A program made the translations under genes and the position numbers. A DNA stretch of 10,076 nucleotides from CAZJTL01 sp964548905. Lineage in GTDB: Bacteria; Cyanobacteriota; Cyanobacteriia; Cyanobacteriales; Xenococcaceae. The stretch spans positions 1 through 10,076 of the forward strand of contig CAZJTL010000189.1 of NCBI GenBank assembly GCA_964548905.1, given 5' to 3'. The notes under the pieces are model-generated. The model was not told the origin of the DNA and did no database searches. It worked only from the letters and a program-made list of their open reading frames with translations. Shown piece after piece: positions 6,707 to 10,076 of the stretch (its first letter is position 1; every line of letters starts with the position of its first letter).

Positions 6707-6748
6707 GCTATCAGCTATCAGCTATCAGCTATCAGCCATCAGCTATCA
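6707..6748. repeat. Heptameric tandem repeat (GCTATCA), six copies
   Basis: Six contiguous heptamers: four perfect GCTATCA, one GCCATCA (6735-6741) and one more GCTATCA. The array sits between ruvA and the transketolase-like gene and passes directly into GCAATGA and the AATGAAC units. Confidence 0.92.
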
Positions 6749-6824
6749 GCAATGAACAATAGACCTCTTGCAAAAATAACAAAATAATCATTTTTAATAG
6801 TCAAAATGTAAATTTCTAGCCCTT

Positions 6825-6851
6825 TTGCCTCTTGCCTCTTGCCTCTTGCCT
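6825..6851. repeat. Heptameric tandem repeat (TTGCCTC), 3.9 copies
   Basis: Three perfect TTGCCTC units and a six-base partial lie inside the MITE-like element. The array ends directly in the hairpin at 6852-6868. Confidence 0.92.
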
Positions 6852-6868
6852 GACTTCTGCAAGAAGTC
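6852..6868. repeat. Short perfect hairpin
   Basis: GACTTCT-GCA-AGAAGTC has a seven-base-pair stem and a three-base loop. With the preceding T it contains TGACTTC, the complement of the GAAGTCA unit repeated at 5351-5383. Confidence 0.7.
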
Positions 6869-6869
6869 T

Positions 6870-6904
6870 AATGAACAATGAACAATGAACCATTAACCAT
6901 TAAC
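6870..6904. repeat. Heptamer array AATGAAC x3 then CATTAAC x2, ending in the transketolase stop codon
   Basis: AATGAAC occurs at 6870, 6877 and 6884, followed by CATTAAC at 6891 and 6898. The last unit contains the stop codon of the transketolase-like gene (6900-6902). A further AATGAAC copy at 6751-6757 lies on the other side of the MITE-like element. Confidence 0.9.
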
Positions 6905-8813
6905 CAACTAATTCCTTAACTTTACTCATAATTCCCACTGGATCGATACCTTGATGGGGGAACTGTTCCCAAAGACCGCCACAACCTTCTTTATGAGTGC
7001 CAAGGTAAGCGTATTTAGGAGCAAAACCACGTTCTAGTAACCAAGAACCAAAACGGCTACCCAAACCAGTTTTACGGTTGAAAGATTCTACCACCATAAC
7101 GAAGGGAGCTTTACCAATTTTAGCCATCATCTCTTCATCAACAACATTAAGAGTAGATTTGTTAATCAAACCAATATCTAATCCTTGCTGTTTGAGACGT
7201 TCGACAGCATCAAGAGAACGATAGAGTGCTTCACCAAAGCTAACAATATAACCCTGTGTTCCTTCGCGAATTACTTCATCTTTACCAGGAACGAATTTGT
7301 AGTTACCACCGAAGTATTCATTACCCTTGCTATCAAGGATGAAAGGAACTTTAGAACGAGTGGAGAAAATGAAACGCAAACCAGGATCCCAGAAAACTGA
7401 TTCCACACAAGCTTTCATTTGATTGGCATCGGCGGGGAAATAAAGCTTGGTTTCATAACCATCATCCAAACCATTGTCAGCGAACATATTGTTCAAACCG
7501 AAGTGACAGGTATTATCTGCCATGTCATCGATACCCGAATGGGAGAAATGACAAAGAAGGTTAGAGTTGTTCAACCGCGCCATGGTAATTTCAGAAATAC
7601 ACATTTCTAAGAAAGCACTAAAGGTAGCAAAAATACCTTGTTTGCCTTTCTCCATACCAAATCCAGCCGCAGCAGAGAGGTTACCCCGTTCCATAATCCC
7701 AGAAGGAATAAACACTTCAGGGTTGGCATCATGAATTTTCTTCAAACCACAAGAACCTTCTAAGTCACTATCAATGACTTTGACTTTTGCCTTGCGATCG
7801 CTCTCACTCATACGACTTAAGACACCCACTACCGCATCGCCAAAGACGTTACGATTGGCATCTAATTTATCGCTAGAACCGAGGAAAGTATAAGTTTGCT
7901 TGGGTTTTTGAATGCCTTTGAGATATTCGATCGCAGCTTTATGTCCCCGAGATTCGAGATATTTAAGCGCCAAATCTACGGAAATGACATCATGACCGTG
8001 GTTAGAGCCTTCTAAACCTTCAATCCCAGGACACATGGGACGTTTGTTGATAACTGCGACTGGGCCAGAGGTATTAATTGCTTCACAAATACGACGGTAG
8101 AGGTCGTCTATATCTTCCCCATCTCCTTCTAAAACTTTAACACCATGACCTTGGAGAGTTTTAGCAACATCATAACCAAGTAGATAATGAGAAGGATTAC
8201 CCGCGATCGTCACGTCATTATCATCGATAATTAGCTTAACATTAAGGTGCTGAGCTACTGCCAAACGCGCAGCCTCCGCGTCGTTACCTTCCTGCTGAGA
8301 ACCATCAGAACCAAGGCAGAAAACGTTCTTACCAGGATTTGCCATGGCTACGCCGTTAACGTAGGGCCACATATGTCCCAATCTTCCAGAACTGAATTTA
8401 ACCCCAGGAGTTAGTCCTAATTCTGGGTGTCCTGGTAACTTGGAATCAGCTTCGCGATAGTGCATCAGTTGTTCTGCTGGTAAATCCCCTTGCAAAGCTG
8501 CCATCAAGTACTGAGTACCTACGCGATGTCCTGCTTCATCAAAGAAAATTGGCACAAATTGAGACGATGCGCCTCGAAATAGGGCATCAAGAATGACTAC
8601 TTCTGGGACAGTATCATAAGGACCGCCAGTATGACCGCCTACACCTCTTGCTGCACCAGTTGCAGTAAAAAAGATGAGCGCATCGCGACAAAGCTGAATA
8701 TTGGCTTTGAGCGCTTCTCTTTGTTCGCTGGTAAGAGTATTGTTCGTAGGATTTAATTCTACAAGTTTGTAAGCGTCGAGGTCGATCGGAAATTTGGTAA
8801 TAGTAGCAGTCAT
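6900..8813 (-). CDS. Atypical transketolase-like thiamine-diphosphate enzyme
   Basis: At 637 residues this is close to full transketolase length, with the usual domain order: thiamine-diphosphate-binding domain (about 30-310), pyrimidine-binding domain (about 320-495) and C-terminal transketolase domain (about 515-637). The cofactor motif is GSDGSQQEGND (168-178) running to IIDDNDVTIAG (195-205). The catalytic glutamate that activates the cofactor is probably Glu375 in SGIMERGN. It differs from housekeeping transketolase: GGHTGG (59-64) replaces the SGHPG-type motif, and the loop usually reading GEDGPTHQP is HSGIDDMADNTCHFG (425-439). It is therefore probably a paralogue with another sugar-phosphate or ketol donor/acceptor; the substrate is unknown. 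It is divergent to a DeoR-family regulator, which suggests induction by a sugar phosphate. There is no Shine-Dalgarno sequence. Confidence 0.85.
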   Translation of the reverse strand: MTATITKFPIDLDAYKLVELNPTNNTLTSEQREALKANIQLCRDALIFFTATGAARGVGGHTGGPYDTVPEVVILDALFRGASSQFVPIFFDEAGHRVGTQYLMAALQGDLPAEQLMHYREADSKLPGHPELGLTPGVKFSSGRLGHMWPYVNGVAMANPGKNVFCLGSDGSQQEGNDAEAARLAVAQHLNVKLIIDDNDVTIAGNPSHYLLGYDVAKTLQGHGVKVLEGDGEDIDDLYRRICEAINTSGPVAVINKRPMCPGIEGLEGSNHGHDVISVDLALKYLESRGHKAAIEYLKGIQKPKQTYTFLGSSDKLDANRNVFGDAVVGVLSRMSESDRKAKVKVIDSDLEGSCGLKKIHDANPEVFIPSGIMERGNLSAAAGFGMEKGKQGIFATFSAFLEMCISEITMARLNNSNLLCHFSHSGIDDMADNTCHFGLNNMFADNGLDDGYETKLYFPADANQMKACVESVFWDPGLRFIFSTRSKVPFILDSKGNEYFGGNYKFVPGKDEVIREGTQGYIVSFGEALYRSLDAVERLKQQGLDIGLINKSTLNVVDEEMMAKIGKAPFVMVVESFNRKTGLGSRFGSWLLERGFAPKYAYLGTHKEGCGGLWEQFPHQGIDPVGIMSKVKELVG

Positions 8814-8958
8814 AATTTATTGGTTGGTTAAAAGCATTTAAAAGTCAAAAAGCAGCAATTTTCAGGAAAATGCAGCTAAAATCGATACAATTGAATTTGC
8901 ACGAACATGCTTGAATGTAAATACAAACACGCACTATCATGCAGAAATAAATATGTAA

Positions 8959-8974
8959 ATGAGTATAAACTCAT
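8959..8974. promoter_or_regulatory. 16-bp palindrome ATGAGT-ATAA-ACTCAT
   Basis: The perfect six-base arms (8959-8964 and 8969-8974) flank ATAA. The centre contains TATAAA (8964-8969), which could be a -10 element for the regulator gene starting 45 bases farther on. It may be a second operator type overlapping the promoter. Confidence 0.35.
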
Positions 8975-9008
8975 AAACGTGCAATATCAAGATCGATCGT
9001 GCAACTTC

Positions 9009-9012
9009 AGGA
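9009..9012 (+). promoter_or_regulatory. Ribosome binding site of the DeoR-family gene
   Basis: AGGA lies six bases upstream of ATG 9019. It is also the tail of the last CGTGCAA-type site (8998-9011), so a protein bound there would sit over the translation start region. Confidence 0.5.
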
Positions 9013-9018
9013 AAAAAT

Positions 9019-9774
9019 ATGCTAACCGCAGAGCGAAGACAATATATATTAGACATTCTCAGTCGTGACAAAAAAGTACTTTCATCGGAACTCAGCACTG
9101 TTTTGAAAGTTTCTGAAGACACGATTCGTCGGGATTTGCGGGAACTTGCTGAATCTGGTTTATTGCAGCGCGTACATGGCGGTGCGCTACTCGCTTCTCC
9201 TGCGATCGCCAGTTATGCCGATCGACAAAAACAAGCACCTAAAGAAAAGGAAGAAATTGCTCGTGCGGCGGCTAAATTAGTGAGTAATGGACAGGTAGTA
9301 ATACTCGATGGCGGGACGACAACCCTTCAAGTAGCTCGTCATTTGCCTTTAGATTTACAGGCTACCGTTGTTACTAATAGTTCTCCGATCGCCATGGAAT
9401 TGGCAGAACATCCTGATGTAGAAGTGGTGATGTTAGGAGGACAACTCTATAAAAAAGCTTTGGTTAATGTTGGTGCGGCGACAGTCGAACAATTGAGAAT
9501 GATTCGTGCCGATTTGTGTATGTTGGGAGTTTGCAGTCTACATCCTGAAATTGGTATTAGTGTCACCAACTTAGATGAAGTATACGTCAAACGAGCAATG
9601 ATTACTGGGGCAGCCGAAGTAGTTGGTTTGGCAACAGCAGCAAAATTAGATACTGCTTCTACCTATGTAGTAGAGTCGATTCACGCGCTGACTTACTTAG
9701 TGACTGCATCTACAGTAACAGATGAAATGTTGACTGCTTATAAGTCTTTGGGTTTGACGATCGTACGGGATTGA
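9019..9774 (+). CDS. DeoR/GlpR-family transcriptional regulator of sugar metabolism
   Basis: At 251 residues this is the standard DeoR-family size. The N-terminal winged helix-turn-helix (about 1-57) begins LTAERRQYILDILSRD and has the recognition helix in SEDTIRRDLRELAESG (32-47), followed by the family's LLQRVHGGAL (48-57). The C-terminal DeoRC sensor domain (about 75-235) contains VVILDGGTTTLQVARHL (93-109) and VVTNS (117-121), the regions that bind phosphorylated sugars. Members are usually repressors released by a sugar-phosphate ligand. The divergent transketolase-like gene is the obvious target, with autoregulation likely, given the repeated motifs in the spacer. The ligand cannot be read from the sequence. 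AGGA six bases upstream supports the start. Confidence 0.93.
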   Translation: MLTAERRQYILDILSRDKKVLSSELSTVLKVSEDTIRRDLRELAESGLLQRVHGGALLASPAIASYADRQKQAPKEKEEIARAAAKLVSNGQVVILDGGTTTLQVARHLPLDLQATVVTNSSPIAMELAEHPDVEVVMLGGQLYKKALVNVGAATVEQLRMIRADLCMLGVCSLHPEIGISVTNLDEVYVKRAMITGAAEVVGLATAAKLDTASTYVVESIHALTYLVTASTVTDEMLTAYKSLGLTIVRD

Positions 9775-9775
9775 T

Positions 9776-9846
9776 AAGAAGGCAGGAAGCGGAGAAGCAC
9801 AGAGGCTCCAGAGGCAGGGGAGCAGAGGGACAAGGGAGCGGAGGCT
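9776..9846. repeat. Purine-rich degenerate repeat tract
   Basis: The plus strand is almost all A and G with scattered C, in imperfect GGAGCAGAGG-like units, including CAGAGGC at 9800-9806 and 9809-9815. The outer ends form GATAAG (9773-9778) and CTTATC (9845-9850). It lies between convergent genes, with no coding potential. Similar G/A-rich degenerate repeats occur between genes in cyanobacteria. Confidence 0.5.
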
Positions 9847-9865
9847 TATCCCGAACTCAGGTTGA

Positions 9866-10076
9866 TTAGGAAGTTTCGATCGCCGCATCACGTAGACGAC
9901 TCCACTCATTCCAAGAACCATCATAATTGCGAACGTTAGGGTACCCCAAAAGGTATTTTAAAACAAACCAAGTTAAAGAAGAACGCGCACCTACGGTACA
10001 GTATGGAATAATTTGTTGTTCATTAGACTTGTCGGGAAATAAGGGATAATAACAAAAAACAGAGTCAGAAAATGTT
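9866..10076 (-). CDS. Rhodanese-type sulfurtransferase, C-terminal part (runs off right edge)
   Basis: The last 69 codons and the TAA stop (9868-9866) of a sulfurtransferase are present; the start lies beyond the right edge. IIPYCTVGARSSLTWFVLKY (22-41 of the fragment) carries the active-site loop, with Cys26 as the sulfur-accepting residue. YLLGYPNVRNYDGSWNEW (41-58) is the conserved end of the second rhodanese domain. Enzymes of this kind move a sulfane sulfur from thiosulfate or 3-mercaptopyruvate to cyanide or other thiols; the loop CTVGARS does not settle which donor is used. Two-domain members have about 280 residues, so roughly three quarters of the gene is missing from view. It is convergent with the DeoR-family gene. 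Confidence 0.88.
   Translation of the reverse strand, partial: TFSDSVFCYYPLFPDKSNEQQIIPYCTVGARSSLTWFVLKYLLGYPNVRNYDGSWNEWSRLRDAAIETS

Larger units (their letters stand above)
6761..6869. mobile_element. MITE-like 109-bp inverted-repeat element nested in a heptamer array
   Basis: The ends form a near-perfect inverted repeat: TAGACCTCTTGCA (6760-6772) against TGCAAGAAGTCTA (6858-6870), with one mismatch in 13. Outside, the same ten bases AATGAACAAT occur at 6751-6760 and 6870-6879, as expected for an insertion into, or duplication of, the AATGAAC array. The interior has no coding capacity and includes the TTGCCTC array. The right end is also a local hairpin (GACTTCT-GCA-AGAAGTC, 6852-6868). 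Mobility is inferred from structure only. Confidence 0.45.
8814..9018. promoter_or_regulatory. Divergent control region with repeated CGTGCAA operator-like sites
   Basis: The spacer between the transketolase-like gene and the DeoR-type regulator holds CGTGCAATATCAAG (8978-8991) and CGTGCAACTTCAGG (8998-9011), starting exactly 20 bp apart. An inverted copy reads CGTGCAAATTCAAT on the minus strand (8903-8890). The shared form is CGTGCAA-nn-TCAR. A weaker fourth copy, GCAATTTTCAGGAAAA (8855-8870), shares TTCAGGAAAA with 9006-9015. Arrays with sites near both genes suit a regulator that loops DNA or controls both directions. Binding by the neighbouring DeoR protein is inference. Confidence 0.55.

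Noticed and set aside
5346..6904. CRISPR array
   Set aside because: The repeats are contiguous heptamers without spacers, which fits cyanobacterial short tandem repeats and not CRISPR.
8937..9122. Minus-strand 61-codon frame over the regulator start
   Set aside because: It covers the promoter spacer and the helix-turn-helix coding region of the DeoR-family gene; no ribosome binding site or family pattern.
9697..9924. Minus-strand 75-codon frame
   Set aside because: It overlaps the sulfurtransferase in a different frame, the purine-rich tract and the regulator's 3' end.

Overview
The window is cyanobacterial chromosomal DNA. It has at least eight copies of the HIP1 octamer GCGATCGC (near 588, 4750, 5050, 5938, 6000, 6336, 7794 and 9203), many further CGATCG sites, several heptameric tandem repeat arrays between genes, and cyanobacterial-style families: an FkbH-like HAD protein, a PEP-CTERM trypsin-like protein, and a BioD-like/DRTGG 'phosphotransacetylase family' protein. 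Base composition is AT-leaning. The genus cannot be fixed from the sequence alone.

Layout. Positions 1-739 (minus) hold the N-terminal 246 codons of an FkbH-like HAD-IIIC protein that runs off the left edge just before its expected HAD motif I. After a gene-free 357-base spacer comes a secreted trypsin-like serine protease with a C-terminal PEP-CTERM anchor (1097-2155, minus), then an unrecognised 125-residue protein (2419-2796, plus). A degraded IS200/IS605-type tnpB (2738-4028, minus) follows, split by a one-base frameshift; its reading frame overlaps the tail of the unrecognised gene. A BioD-like/DRTGG protein (4257-5345, plus, GTG start) is followed by a GAAGTCA array and a small coiled-coil membrane protein (5557-5886, plus). 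ruvA (5981-6613, minus) is convergent to it. Positions 6614-6899 are dense in repeats: a possible terminator, three kinds of heptamer array, and a 109-bp MITE-like inverted-repeat element nested in one of them.

The right third carries a divergent pair: an atypical transketolase-like enzyme (6900-8813, minus) and a DeoR/GlpR-family regulator (9019-9774, plus). Their 205-bp shared spacer holds three copies of a CGTGCAA-type motif, two in direct orientation exactly 20 bp apart and one inverted, plus a 16-bp palindrome. These are good candidates for the regulator's operators. The window closes with the C-terminal part of a rhodanese-type sulfurtransferase (9866-10076, minus).

Most genes look like unrelated neighbours rather than one operon. 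The only convincing functional unit is the transketolase-like enzyme with its DeoR regulator. I see no CRISPR array, rRNA, tRNA, or recognisable defence system. The less ordinary items are the putative operator array, the divergent transketolase subfamily, the nested repeats, and the broken TnpB locus with a possible omegaRNA end inside a neighbouring gene.
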